From positions 292,616-356,615 of the forward strand of contig KI547169.1 of assembly GCA_000497835.1 (NCBI GenBank): a stretch of DNA of 64,000 nucleotides. The letters are read 5' to 3'. Shown here piece after piece: positions 21,369-30,328 of the stretch. Each line of letters starts with the position of its first letter. The first letter of the stretch is position 1. The stretch is from a gamma proteobacterium L18. Its GTDB lineage: Bacteria; Pseudomonadota; Gammaproteobacteria; Pseudomonadales; Pseudomonadaceae. Below the pieces are notes generated by a model, which worked only from the letters and a program-made list of their open reading frames with translations, searched no databases and was not told the origin of the DNA. The translations under genes were made by a program, and so were the position numbers.

Positions 21369-22706
21369 ATGTCCATGACCCCCCGCGAGATCGTCCACGA
21401 ACTCAACCGCCACATCATCGGCCAGGACGATGCCAAGCGCGCCGTCGCCATTGCCCTGCGCAACCGCTGGCGCCGCATGCAGCTGCCGGCCGAGTTGCGC
21501 GTTGAAGTGACACCCAAGAACATCCTGATGATCGGCCCTACCGGCGTCGGCAAGACCGAGATCGCCCGCCGCCTGGCCAAGCTGGCCAACGCGCCGTTCA
21601 TCAAGGTCGAAGCCACCAAGTTCACCGAAGTGGGCTACGTGGGCCGCGATGTCGAGTCGATCATCCGTGACCTGGCCGACGCCGCCCTGAAGCTGCTGCG
21701 CGAACAGGAAATCACCCGCGTGCAGCACCGCGCCGAAGACGCCGCCGAAGAGCGCATCCTCGACGCCCTGCTGCCACCGGCACGCATGGGCTTCAACGAA
21801 GACCAGACCCACAGCACCGATTCCAACACCCGCCAGCTGTTCCGCAAGCGCCTGCGCGAAGGCCAGCTGGACGACAAGGAAATCGAGATCGAAGTGGCCG
21901 AAGCCATGGGCGTCGACATTTCCGCGCCCCCGGGCATGGAAGAGATGACCAGCCAGCTGCAGAACTTGTTCGCCAACATGGGCAAGGGCAAGAAGAAGTC
22001 CCGCAAGCTCAAGGTGAAAGAAGCCCTGAAGCTGGTGCGCGAGGAAGAAGCCGGTCGCCTGGTGAACGAGGAAGAACTCAAGGCCAAGGCCCTGGAAGCC
22101 GTCGAACAGCACGGCATCGTGTTCATCGACGAAATCGACAAGGTGGCCAAGCGCGGCAACGTCGGCGGTGCCGATGTGTCTCGTGAAGGCGTGCAGCGCG
22201 ACCTGCTGCCGCTGATCGAAGGTTGCACCGTGAACACCAAGCTGGGCATGGTCAAGACCGACCACATCCTGTTCATCGCCAGCGGCGCGTTCCACCTGAG
22301 CAAGCCAAGCGACCTGGTGCCCGAGCTGCAAGGCCGCCTGCCGATCCGCGTGGAACTCAAGGCGCTGACCCCGGAAGACTTCGAGCGCATCCTGCAGGAG
22401 CCGCACGCGTCGCTGACCGAGCAATACCGCGAGCTGCTGAAGACCGAAGGCCTGAACATCGAGTTCGCGCCAGAGGGCATCAAGCGCCTGGCCGAGATCG
22501 CCTTCCAGGTCAACGAGAAGACCGAGAACATCGGTGCGCGTCGCTTGCACACGCTGCTTGAGCGTCTGCTGGAGGAAGTCTCGTTCAGCGCCGGCGACCT
22601 GGCCAGCGCCCATGACGAAACGCCGATCCGCATCGACGCCGAGTACGTCAACAGCCACCTGGGCGAATTGGCGCAGAACGAAGACCTGTCCCGGTATATT
22701 CTTTAA
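21369..22706 (+). CDS. hslU: ATP-dependent protease ATPase subunit HslU
   Basis: 445-residue AAA+ unfoldase partner of HslV. Walker A GPTGVGKT (about 58-65), GYVGRDVES pore loop, Walker [15 protein letters not shown], sensor region and C-terminal LSRYIL tail; the last residues of HslU insert into HslV to activate it, and the tail here is intact. An inserted I domain lies between roughly residues 110 and 240. Forms a two-gene operon with hslV. Confidence 0.96.
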   Translation: MSMTPREIVHELNRHIIGQDDAKRAVAIALRNRWRRMQLPAELRVEVTPKNILMIGPTGVGKTEIARRLAKLANAPFIKVEATKFTEVGYVGRDVESIIRDLADAALKLLREQEITRVQHRAEDAAEERILDALLPPARMGFNEDQTHSTDSNTRQLFRKRLREGQLDDKEIEIEVAEAMGVDISAPPGMEEMTSQLQNLFANMGKGKKKSRKLKVKEALKLVREEEAGRLVNEEELKAKALEAVEQHGIVFIDEIDKVAKRGNVGGADVSREGVQRDLLPLIEGCTVNTKLGMVKTDHILFIASGAFHLSKPSDLVPELQGRLPIRVELKALTPEDFERILQEPHASLTEQYRELLKTEGLNIEFAPEGIKRLAEIAFQVNEKTENIGARRLHTLLERLLEEVSFSAGDLASAHDETPIRIDAEYVNSHLGELAQNEDLSRYIL

Positions 22707-22713
22707 GCAGGAA

Positions 22714-22784
22714 GCTGCAAGCTTCAAGCTGCAAGACGTGCGCCGCGCCGTCCAGCTTGGAGCTTGCAGCTTGAAGCTTACAGC
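22714..22784. repeat. Inverted repeat of AAGCTTCAAGCTGCAAG type
   Basis: 22-bp arms at 22714-22735 and 22763-22784 with one mismatch, spacer 27 bases, starting 7 bases after the hslU stop codon. Each arm is internally repetitive (GCTGCAAGCTTCAAGCTGCAAG would be its full form in pieces of GCTGCAAG and GCTTCAA). It may serve as a terminator or mRNA stabiliser after hslVU. Confidence 0.8.
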
Positions 22785-22798
22785 CCAGGCACTCTTCC

Positions 22799-23176
22799 AT
22801 GACCAAGCTCCCCACCGCCATCAACCTGCACAAAGCCTCGAAAACCCTGACCCTCACCTACGGGCCGGACGAGGTCTACCACCTGCCCGCCGAATTCCTG
22901 CGCGTGCACTCCCCCTCCGCCGAGGTCCAGGGCCACGGCAAGCCGATTCTGCAATTCGGCAAACTGGGCGTCGGACTGTCCAAAATAGAGCCGGCCGGCC
23001 AATATGCACTAAAACTGACCTTCGACGATGGCCACGACAGCGGCCTGTTCACCTGGGACTACCTCTACCAGTTGTCAGTGCGCCAAGAGCAACTGTGGGC
23101 CGACTATCTCGACGAATTGCAAAAAGCCGGAAAAACCCGTGACCCCGCATTGTCGGTGGTCAAACTGATGCTCTAG
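22799..23176 (+). CDS. DUF971 family protein (gamma-butyrobetaine hydroxylase N-terminal-like)
   Basis: 125 residues containing a single DUF971 domain, the fold found at the N-terminus of gamma-butyrobetaine hydroxylase and in Fe-S cluster related proteins. Typical segments are LTLTYGPDEVYHLPAEFLRVHSP (in pieces) and a C-terminal GLFTWDYLYQL. It regularly follows hslVU in pseudomonads; its function there is unknown. Start ATG lies 14 bases after the palindrome at 22714-22784. Confidence 0.85.
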   Translation: MTKLPTAINLHKASKTLTLTYGPDEVYHLPAEFLRVHSPSAEVQGHGKPILQFGKLGVGLSKIEPAGQYALKLTFDDGHDSGLFTWDYLYQLSVRQEQLWADYLDELQKAGKTRDPALSVVKLML

Positions 23177-23208
23177 CCCGCGGCTCGGATTTTCTAGAGA
23201 GCATTTTC
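23168..23208 (+). terminator. Weak terminator candidate after the DUF971 gene
   Basis: Seven-pair stem ATGCTCT/AGAGCAT around a 23-base loop that contains the stop codon, followed by TTTTC and an AT-rich tract. The rest of the 248-base gap to phaC1 should contain the phaC1 promoter and operator, but I could not assign boxes reliably. Confidence 0.3.
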
Positions 23209-23424
23209 TAATTCTATTTGCTTGAATGCCTTGGCAGCGCCACGGTTATGGTCGCTTGCGATTTCCTACAAAACCGGGTAACCAATGCGAAGTGGCAAGG
23301 TCCATGCAACCCTTGACCTCAACTGTTCGCTATCACTGGTCACCCGGGCAGTAGTACTGGCTCGCGGCTGCGCTGTCGGCACAGTCACCACCAGTACTCG
23401 TCTCAGGACAACGGAGCGTCGTAG

Positions 23425-25104
23425 ATGAGTAACAAGAACAACGATGAACTGAAGTACCAGGCCTCGGAAAATACCTTGGGCTTGAATCCTGTCATCGGCT
23501 TGCGCGGAAAGGATCTGCTCACCTCAGCTCGCATGATCCTGCGTCAGGCACTCAAGCAACCGCTGCACAGTGCCAAGCATGTGGCCCACTTCGGCCTGGA
23601 ACTCAAGAACGTGTTGTTCGGCAAATCCAGCCTGGTACCCGAAAGCGATGACCGTCGCTTCGCCGACCCGGCCTGGAGCCAGAACCCGCTTTACCGCCGC
23701 TACCTGCAGACCTACCTGGCATGGCGCAAGGAACTGCATGACTGGGCCGACGAGAGCGCCCTGACCGATCAGGACACCGCCCGCGCCCACTTCGTCATCA
23801 ACCTGATGACCGAGGCCATGGCCCCCACCAATACCATGGCCAACCCGGCGGCGGTGAAGCGCTTCTTCGAAACCGGTGGCAAGAGCCTGCTGGACGGCTT
23901 GTCCCACCTGGCCAAGGACCTGGTCAACAACGGCGGCATGCCCAGCCAGGTGAACATGGACGCCTTCGAAGTAGGCAAGAACCTGGGCATCAGCGAAGGC
24001 GCCGTCATTTACCGCAACGACGTGCTGGAGCTGATCCAGTACAGCCCCACCACCGAGCAGGCCCTGGAACGCCCGCTGCTGGTGGTGCCGCCGCAGATCA
24101 ACAAGTTCTACGTCTTCGACCTCAGCCCCGAGAAGAGCCTGGCGCGCTTCTGCCTGCGCAGCAACGTGCAGACGTTCATCATCAGTTGGCGCAACCCCAC
24201 CAAGGCCCAGCGCGAGTGGGGTCTGTCGACTTACATCGACGCCCTCAAGGAAGCCGTGGACGTGGTCATCGCCGTCACCGGCAGCCCCGACGTCAACATG
24301 CTGGGTGCCTGCTCCGGCGGTATTACCTGCACCGCCCTGCTGGGCCACTATGCCGCCCTGGGCCAGCGCAAGGTCAATGCCCTGACCCTGCTGGTGAGCG
24401 TGCTGGACACCACCTTGGACACCCAGGTGGCGCTGTTCGTCGACGAGCAGACATTGGAAGCGGCCAAACGTCACTCCTACCAATCCGGCGTGCTGGAAGG
24501 CAAGGACATGGCGAAGATCTTTGCCTGGATGCGCCCCAACGACCTGATCTGGAACTACTGGGTCAACAACTACCTGATGGGCAACGAGCCACCGGTGTTC
24601 GACATCCTGTTCTGGAACAACGACACCACGCGCCTGCCGGCCGCCTTCCACGGCGACCTGATCGAGATGTTCAAGAACAACCCGCTGACCCGGCCCGACG
24701 CACTGGAAGTGTGCGGTACGTCCATCGACCTCAAGAAAGTGGACAGCGACATTTTCTGCCTGGCCGGCACCAACGACCACATTACGCCATGGACTTCGTG
24801 CTACAAGTCGGCACAGCTGTTCGGCGGCAAGGTGGAGTTCGTACTGTCCAGCAGCGGGCACATCCAGAGCATCCTGAACCCGCCGGGCAACCCCAAGGCG
24901 CGATTCATGACCAACAGCCAGCTGACGGCCACGCCCGCTCAATGGCAGGAGGACTCGACCAAGCACACCGATTCCTGGTGGTTGTACTGGGCAGCCTGGC
25001 TGACCGAGCGTTCAGGGGAATTGAAAAAATCGCCACTCAAGCTGGGCAACAAGGCATACCCGGCGGGAGAGGCTTCACCCGGGACTTACGTGCACGAGCG
25101 CTAA
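23425..25104 (+). CDS. phaC1: Class II medium-chain-length PHA synthase 1
   Basis: 559-residue synthase that polymerises (R)-3-hydroxyacyl-CoA into mcl-PHA on the granule surface. The alpha/beta hydrolase core carries the lipase-like box GACSGG with nucleophile Cys296, and the catalytic Asp451 (TNDHITPW) and His479 (SSGHI) at the standard positions. ATG start with GGAG 13 bases upstream. First gene of phaC1-phaZ-phaC2-phaD. The coding start contains a Crc/Hfq-type A-rich motif, so catabolite repression at translation is likely, as known for this gene in P. putida. Confidence 0.97.
   Translation: MSNKNNDELKYQASENTLGLNPVIGLRGKDLLTSARMILRQALKQPLHSAKHVAHFGLELKNVLFGKSSLVPESDDRRFADPAWSQNPLYRRYLQTYLAWRKELHDWADESALTDQDTARAHFVINLMTEAMAPTNTMANPAAVKRFFETGGKSLLDGLSHLAKDLVNNGGMPSQVNMDAFEVGKNLGISEGAVIYRNDVLELIQYSPTTEQALERPLLVVPPQINKFYVFDLSPEKSLARFCLRSNVQTFIISWRNPTKAQREWGLSTYIDALKEAVDVVIAVTGSPDVNMLGACSGGITCTALLGHYAALGQRKVNALTLLVSVLDTTLDTQVALFVDEQTLEAAKRHSYQSGVLEGKDMAKIFAWMRPNDLIWNYWVNNYLMGNEPPVFDILFWNNDTTRLPAAFHGDLIEMFKNNPLTRPDALEVCGTSIDLKKVDSDIFCLAGTNDHITPWTSCYKSAQLFGGKVEFVLSSSGHIQSILNPPGNPKARFMTNSQLTATPAQWQEDSTKHTDSWWLYWAAWLTERSGELKKSPLKLGNKAYPAGEASPGTYVHER
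23432..23442 (+). promoter_or_regulatory. Crc/Hfq catabolite-activity motif at the start of phaC1
   Basis: AACAAGAACAA overlaps codons 3 to 6 of phaC1 and fits the AAnAAnAA target of Hfq/Crc translational repression. Such a motif is established for phaC1 of P. putida; here it is recognised by sequence only. Confidence 0.6.
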
Positions 25105-25171
25105 GCGCCAGGCCCGCCCAAGCGCCGTCATGGTCTACGCTATGGCGGCACCACCTTATAGGGCTTGATGC

Positions 25172-26029
25172 ATGCAACAACAGTACATCTTCCGGACCGT
25201 CGACCTGGACGGCCAGGCCATCCGCACGGCGGTCCGGCCGGGCAAGCCGCATTTGACGCCGCTGCTGGTGTTCAACGGCATCGGCGCCAACCTGGAGTTG
25301 GTGTTCCCGTTCGTCGAGGCGCTGGACCCGGACCTGGAAGTGATCGCCTTCGACGTGCCCGGCGTCGGCGGCTCGTCCACGCCCAGCTACCCGTACCGCT
25401 TTCCGGGGCTGGCGCGCCTGACCGCGCGCATGCTCGATTACCTGGACTACGGCCAGGTCAACGCCATTGGCGTGTCCTGGGGCGGCGCGCTGGCCCAGCA
25501 ATTTGCCTACGACTACCCCGAGCGCTGCAAGAAGCTGGTGCTGGCGGCCACGGCGGCAGGGGCGGTGATGGTGCCGGGCAAGCCCAAGGTGCTGATGATG
25601 ATGGCCAGCCCCAGGCGCTACATCCAGCCCTCGCACGTGGTGCGCATTGCGCCGGAAATCTACGGTGGCGCCTTTCGCCGCGACCCGGACCTGGCCATGA
25701 ACCACGCCAGCAAGGTGCGCTCCTCGGGCAAGCTGGGTTATTACTGGCAGCTGTTCGCAGGCCTGGGCTGGACCAGCATCCACTGGCTGCACAAGATCCA
25801 CCAGCCCACCCTGGTGCTGGCCGGTGACGACGACCCGCTGATCCCGCTGATCAACATGCGCCTGCTGGCCTGGCGGATTCCCAACGCCCAACTACACATC
25901 ATCGACGACGGCCACCTGTTCCTGATTACCCGGGCCGAGGCCGTCGCCCCGATCATCATGAAGTTTCTCCAGGAAGAGCGCCAACGTGCGGTGATGCACC
26001 CGCAACCGGCGCCGTTCGGCGGCCCCTGA
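25172..26029 (+). CDS. phaZ: Intracellular mcl-PHA depolymerase
   Basis: 285-residue granule-bound alpha/beta hydrolase that releases 3-hydroxyalkanoate monomers. Triad visible: Ser102 in GVSWGG, Asp221 in LAGDDDP and His248 in DDGHLF, the same numbering as KT2440 PhaZ; oxyanion-region FNGIGAN is near residue 34. Sequence differs from the KT2440 protein at scattered positions, so this is a related strain or species. ATG start 67 bases after phaC1. Confidence 0.96.
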   Translation: MQQQYIFRTVDLDGQAIRTAVRPGKPHLTPLLVFNGIGANLELVFPFVEALDPDLEVIAFDVPGVGGSSTPSYPYRFPGLARLTARMLDYLDYGQVNAIGVSWGGALAQQFAYDYPERCKKLVLAATAAGAVMVPGKPKVLMMMASPRRYIQPSHVVRIAPEIYGGAFRRDPDLAMNHASKVRSSGKLGYYWQLFAGLGWTSIHWLHKIHQPTLVLAGDDDPLIPLINMRLLAWRIPNAQLHIIDDGHLFLITRAEAVAPIIMKFLQEERQRAVMHPQPAPFGGP

Positions 26030-26149
26030 CCGGGCCGCAAGTGTCGCCCGTGAGGCCGGAGCGCCGGCACGGGTGACGTAGGCGGGTACGGCCTTTGCCA
26101 GGCCCGTACCAGTGTGTTGGTTGTTGGCCCGACGAAGGAGTGTTGCCAC

Positions 26150-27832
26150 ATGAAAGACAAACCAGCCAAGGGGCAGAACGCAGTCGCTGCCACCTTCATG
26201 AATGCTCAGAGCGCGATTACCGGACTACGGGGTCGCGACCTGGTTTCTACGTTGCGCACCGTGGGCCGCCACAGCCTGTTGCACCCCGTGCACACCGCCC
26301 GCCATGCCCTGGCCCTGGGCGGGCAACTGGGGCGTGTGCTGATGGGCGACACCCTGCACCAGACCAACCCCCGCGACACGCGCTTCAGCGACCCGGCGTG
26401 GAGCCTCAATCCCTTCTATCGCCGTGGCCTGCAGGCCTACCTGAGCTGGCAGAAGGAAGTGAAGAACTGGATCGACGAAAGCGGCCTGCCGGATGACGAA
26501 CGTGCCCGCGCCCATTTCGTCTTTTCCTTGCTCAACGACGCCCTGTCACCGACCAACTCGCTGCTCAACCCGCTGGCGATCAAGGAGATCTTCAACTCCG
26601 GCGGTCGCAGCCTGATCAAGGGCCTGGGCCACCTGCTGGACGATTTGCGCCACAACGACGGCCTGCCCCGGCAGGTCACCCGCGAAGCGTTCGAGGTGGG
26701 CAAGAGCCTGGCCGCCACGCCCGGCTCGGTGGTGTTCCGCAACGAACTGCTGGAACTGATCCAGTACCGGCCCATGAGCGAAAAGCAGTACGCCAAGCCG
26801 CTGCTGATCGTGCCGCCGCAAATCAACAAGTACTACATCTTCGACCTCAGCCCCACCAATAGCTTCGTGCAGTACGCGCTGAAGAACGGCCTGCAGGTGT
26901 TCACCATCAGCTGGCGCAACCCGGACCCACGGCACCGCGAATGGGGCCTGTCCACCTACGTGGAAGCGCTGGAGGAAGCGTTGAACGTGTGCCGCTCCAT
27001 CACCGGAGCCCGTGACGTGAACCTGATCGGCGCCTGCGCCGGCGGCCTGACCATGGCGGCGCTGCAAGGCGTGCTGCAGGCCAAGCGCCAGTTGCGCCGC
27101 GTGTCCAGCGCTACCTACCTGGTCAGCCTGCTGGACAGCCAGATCGAAAGCCCAGCCACCCTGTTCATCGACGAACAGACCCTGGAAGCGGCCAAGCGCC
27201 GCTCTTACCAGCGTGGCGTCCTGGATGGTCGCGACATGGCGCGGGTGTTCGCCTGGATGCGCCCAAACGATCTGATCTGGAACTACTTCGTCAACAACTA
27301 CCTGCTGGGCAAGACCCCGCCGCCATTCGACATCCTGTACTGGAACAACGACACCACGCGCCTGCCGGCCGCCCTGCATGGCGACCTGCTGGATGTGTTC
27401 AAGCACAACCCACTCGCCCACGCCGGGGGCCTTGAGGTGTGCGGCACGGCCATCGACCTGTCCAAGGTCACGGTCGACAGCTTCAGCGTGGCCGGCATCA
27501 ACGACCACATTACCCCATGGGACGCGGTGTACCGCTCCACCCTGCTATTGGGCGGCGAGCGACGTTTTGTGCTGTCCAACAGCGGCCATGTGCAAAGCAT
27601 CCTCAACCCACCGGGCAACCCCAAGGCCAACTACGTGGAAAACAGCCGCCTGAGCAGCGACCCGCGGGCCTGGTACTACGACGCCAAGAACGTCGAAGGC
27701 AGCTGGTGGCCCGAATGGCTGGCCTGGATACAGGCGCGCTCCGGCACCCAACGCGAAACCCAGACGGCCCTGGGCAGCGCCACCTACCCCACCCTGGATG
27801 CGGCGCCCGGCACTTACGTGCTGGTGCGCTGA
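26150..27832 (+). CDS. phaC2: Class II medium-chain-length PHA synthase 2
   Basis: 560 residues, a paralogue of PhaC1 in the same operon. Nucleophile Cys296 in GACAGG, Asp452 in INDHITPW and His480 in NSGHV. The start MKDKPAKGQN is preceded by AAGGAG at good spacing; a longer in-frame start 36 bases upstream lacks a ribosome site. Differences from PhaC1 concentrate in the N-terminal 60 residues and around the active-site box (CAGG instead of CSGG). Confidence 0.96.
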   Translation: MKDKPAKGQNAVAATFMNAQSAITGLRGRDLVSTLRTVGRHSLLHPVHTARHALALGGQLGRVLMGDTLHQTNPRDTRFSDPAWSLNPFYRRGLQAYLSWQKEVKNWIDESGLPDDERARAHFVFSLLNDALSPTNSLLNPLAIKEIFNSGGRSLIKGLGHLLDDLRHNDGLPRQVTREAFEVGKSLAATPGSVVFRNELLELIQYRPMSEKQYAKPLLIVPPQINKYYIFDLSPTNSFVQYALKNGLQVFTISWRNPDPRHREWGLSTYVEALEEALNVCRSITGARDVNLIGACAGGLTMAALQGVLQAKRQLRRVSSATYLVSLLDSQIESPATLFIDEQTLEAAKRRSYQRGVLDGRDMARVFAWMRPNDLIWNYFVNNYLLGKTPPPFDILYWNNDTTRLPAALHGDLLDVFKHNPLAHAGGLEVCGTAIDLSKVTVDSFSVAGINDHITPWDAVYRSTLLLGGERRFVLSNSGHVQSILNPPGNPKANYVENSRLSSDPRAWYYDAKNVEGSWWPEWLAWIQARSGTQRETQTALGSATYPTLDAAPGTYVLVR

Positions 27833-27862
27833 CGTTCGCCAAAGGACTGACAAGAAGAACGG

Positions 27863-28477
27863 ATGAAAACCCGCGACCGTATCCTGGAATGCGCCCTGCA
27901 GCTGTTCAACCAGCAGGGCGAACCCAACGTATCCACCATGGAGATTGCCAATGAAATGGGCATCAGCCCCGGCAATCTCTACTACCACTTCCACGGCAAG
28001 GAGCCGCTGATACTGGGGCTGTTCGAGCGCTTCGAAGACGAACTGACGCCCCTGCTGGACCCACCCGAGCACGTGCAGCTGTCGGCCGAGGATTACTGGC
28101 TGTTTCTGCACCTGATCGTCGAGCGCATGGCCCAGTACCGCTTCCTGTTCCAGGACCTGTCCAACCTGGCCGGGCGCCTGCCCAAGCTCGCCCGTGGCGT
28201 GCGCAGCCTGCTCAACGCCATCAAGCGCACCCTGGCCTCGCTGCTGGCCAGCCTCAAGGCCCAGGGGCAAATTACCAGCGACACCCAGGCGCTGGGGCAA
28301 CTGGTGGAGCAGATCACCCTGACGCTGGTGTTTTCGCTGGATTACCAGCGCATTCTGGGCCGCGATGGCGAGGTGGGGGTGGTTGTGTACCAGATCATGA
28401 TGCTGGTGGCCCCGCATCTGCATGAAGAACCGCGCCACGCCGCCGAGCAGATCGCCCTGCGCTATCTGGAAGGCTGA
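27863..28477 (+). CDS. phaD: TetR-family regulator of PHA genes PhaD
   Basis: 204-residue TetR-like protein with helix-turn-helix at about 25-48 (VSTMEIANEMGISPGNLYYHFHGKE region) and a divergent ligand-binding domain. In P. putida PhaD activates phaC1 and phaI promoters in response to a CoA metabolite. Ends the phaC1ZC2D operon; start ATG 30 bases after phaC2. Confidence 0.94.
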   Translation: MKTRDRILECALQLFNQQGEPNVSTMEIANEMGISPGNLYYHFHGKEPLILGLFERFEDELTPLLDPPEHVQLSAEDYWLFLHLIVERMAQYRFLFQDLSNLAGRLPKLARGVRSLLNAIKRTLASLLASLKAQGQITSDTQALGQLVEQITLTLVFSLDYQRILGRDGEVGVVVYQIMMLVAPHLHEEPRHAAEQIALRYLEG

Positions 28478-28526
28478 CCTGACCAGCTCCCACAGTGCCA
28501 ATTCAAACACCGATGTGCGACTTGAT

Positions 28527-28618
28527 ACTGTGGGAGCAAAGCTTGCTCGCGATGCAGGCGACGCGGTTTTTCTGGACTACGGCGTCGATGCCATCGCGAG
28601 CAAGCTTTGCTCCCACGG
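28527..28618. repeat. Inverted pair of REP family A (GCGAGCAAGCTTTGCTCCCA), copy 1
   Basis: Units at 28527-28554 and 28591-28618, inverted, spacer 36 bases. Each unit is a palindrome centred on AAGCTT. Four more pairs occur in this window (32078, 40364, 49590 and 61870 regions). Lies in the convergent phaD-phaF gap of 402 bases, which holds only repeats and a terminator. Confidence 0.9.
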
Positions 28619-28624
28619 GACGGT

Positions 28625-28820
28625 GTAGCAGCAACTGTCTTGAAACCGCATCGCTGCATCGCGACTAAAGTCGGCTCCTACGCCGTCCGGGGTAGGAGCC
28701 GGCCTTGGCCGCGATGCAGACGACGCCGCCCTGTAGCTGCCGAAGGCTGCGTCACAGGCCCCGCGGTGTATCAGCAATTGCGCGGCGTGCGTGACGCGGC
28801 CTGGCGGCCGCTGCTACAGG
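28625..28820. repeat. Composite ~200-bp palindromic element, copy 3
   Basis: Same ends (GTAGCAGC and GCTGCTAC-AGG) and same internal REP hairpin (TCGGCTCCTACGCCGTCCGG then GGTAGGAGCCGGCC) as the copy at 13088-13287, with about 85-90% identity by eye over the whole length. Sits immediately beside a family A pair, between two converging pha operons. Confidence 0.85.
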
Positions 28821-28828
28821 GCCGGAAA

Positions 28829-28861
28829 CAAAAACGCCCGGCCTTTTGGGGGCCGGGCGTT
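28829..28861 (-). terminator. Rho-independent terminator of phaIF
   Basis: Eleven-pair GC-rich stem AACGCCCGGCC/GGCCGGGCGTT with a 7-base loop; on the minus strand it is followed by TTTTTG. It lies 18 bases beyond the phaF stop codon. Confidence 0.9.
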
Positions 28862-28879
28862 GGGGCGGTCCTGAATGAA

Positions 28880-29653
28880 TCAGGACTGCGGTGCGCTCGC
28901 TGGCGCTGCGCTGCTGCTTGGCGCCGGCGCTGCCGGAGCGGCTGCGCTGTTGGCGGTAGACGCCGGGGCTGCGCTGGCGGCCGGGGCGGCCGGCTTGGCA
29001 GCTGCCGGTTTTTTCGCCGCAGGTTTTTTTGCCGCAGGCTTGGCCGCAGCTTTCGCCGCAGCCACTGGCTTGGCGGCGGCCTTGGTCGCCGTCTTGGCCG
29101 CTGCTGCGGTTTTAGCCGCTACAGGCTTGGCCGCTGCCTTGGTCGCGGTCTTGGCAGTGGAAGCTGCCTTGGCCAACGGTTTAGCTGCCGGCTTGGCCGC
29201 TGGCTTGGCCGCGGTCGAACGGCTGGAGATCGGCGTCACCGATTGGCCAGTCAGCTTTTCGATCTGCTTGGTCAGGGTATCGACCTTGCTGTGCAGCTGC
29301 TTGACCTCAAGACGGCTCGGCACGCCCAGACGCGAAATGGCGCTGTTCAGACGCTTGTCGAACGCTTCTTCCAGCTCGCTCCACTTGCCCAGTGCGCGAT
29401 CCTTCACATCGCCCACGCGGGACTTGGCCGTCTTGGCGGTGGACTTCACCGTATCGACGCCCTTGTCCACTTCGTCCTTGGCCTGTTTCTCGGCTTTTTC
29501 GCCGTCCTTGACCAGGTTCTCGAAAAGCTTACTGCCGTCATTGCTGATCTTGGAGTAAGCGCCTAAACCAGCCAGCCAGATCTGGCGGGAGTATTTCTCC
29601 ACTTCGCCGACCCAGGAGCTGCCTTCTTTCTCAACCTTCTTCTTGCCAGCCAT
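28880..29653 (-). CDS. phaF: PHA granule phasin/nucleoid-associated protein PhaF
   Basis: 257 residues with two parts: an N-terminal phasin domain (about 1-130; amphipathic helix followed by a leucine-zipper-like coiled coil EVKQLHSKVDTLTKQIEKL) that coats PHA granules, and a C-terminal histone H1-like tail of repeated AKPAA/AAKTA blocks (about 145-230) that binds DNA and helps distribute granules at division, ending in an Ala/Pro/Ser-rich segment. The start MAGKKKVEKEG has TAAGGAG upstream; the longer frame overlaps phaI and is not used. Confidence 0.95.
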   Translation of the reverse strand: MAGKKKVEKEGSSWVGEVEKYSRQIWLAGLGAYSKISNDGSKLFENLVKDGEKAEKQAKDEVDKGVDTVKSTAKTAKSRVGDVKDRALGKWSELEEAFDKRLNSAISRLGVPSRLEVKQLHSKVDTLTKQIEKLTGQSVTPISSRSTAAKPAAKPAAKPLAKAASTAKTATKAAAKPVAAKTAAAAKTATKAAAKPVAAAKAAAKPAAKKPAAKKPAAAKPAAPAASAAPASTANSAAAPAAPAPSSSAAPASAPQS

Positions 29654-29663
29654 CCTGCTCTCC

Positions 29664-30101
29664 TTATTGTTTACGCGCGACACGTTCAAGCAATGCCGTC
29701 AGCTCATCGAGCTTAGCAGAGAGTGTCTCGACGTCATGTTTAGACGGAATGCCGATGCGATTCAAGGCACTGGCTACCCGGGTGTCAAAAGCACTTTCGA
29801 TGCGATCAAGCTGCAACTCGACCTTGCCCTTCACCGACTTCAGCTCTGCCTTGACCTCGCCTTTCACTTCGGCGATTTCGGTGTTGGCGGCCTTGATCTC
29901 GGCATCGATCTTCTTCTTGCCGACTTTCTCCACGCCCTCACCGGTCTTGATCAGCTCCTTGATGTAGCTGACCCCTTCCTTGCCGGCCTTGGCGTAGGCG
30001 CCGATGCCGGCCAGCCAGATCTTGCGTGCGTAGGATCGAACCTCGCCGGCGGCGTGCTCGGCCGGTACCTGGACTTTCTTCTTCAGGATCGCTTTTGCCA
30101 T
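29664..30101 (-). CDS. phaI: PHA granule phasin PhaI
   Basis: 145-residue phasin resembling the N-terminal domain of PhaF: RKIWLAGIGAYAKAGKEG amphipathic region and a C-terminal coiled coil ending LSAKLDELTALLERVARKQ. Start MAKAILKKK selected because an upstream extension reads into the promoter region and lacks the family sequence. phaI and phaF are 10 bases apart and form one unit, terminated at 28829-28861 and controlled by PhaD in relatives. Confidence 0.93.
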   Translation of the reverse strand: MAKAILKKKVQVPAEHAAGEVRSYARKIWLAGIGAYAKAGKEGVSYIKELIKTGEGVEKVGKKKIDAEIKAANTEIAEVKGEVKAELKSVKGKVELQLDRIESAFDTRVASALNRIGIPSKHDVETLSAKLDELTALLERVARKQ

Positions 30102-30328
30102 GGTGCACCTCATGTTTTCTAAGAGGGAGGATTGCCCACCCAAACCACAGGGCCTGAGCACACCTTAATGACAAAAATTAGAATGCTCACCCTAAGCAAC
30201 GGTGACAATGGCCAGCAAACAGTAACGTCTTTGACAAAAATCTCACATTTGAAGTCGTAGGATGCCGGTCGCTTTCTATTTCGGGCTCTGACTCAGGTGC
30301 CTGATGGCCCAGAGTTGGAAATCCTGTC

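Noticed and set aside
23313..23336. TTGACC plus TATCAC as a phaC1 promoter
   Set aside because: The two hexamers are only 12 bases apart, too close for a sigma-70 promoter.
28527..28820. Possible CRISPR array from repeated ~28-bp units
   Set aside because: Units are inverted pairs of palindromes, only two per site, without regular direct spacing, spacers of uniform size or cas genes.
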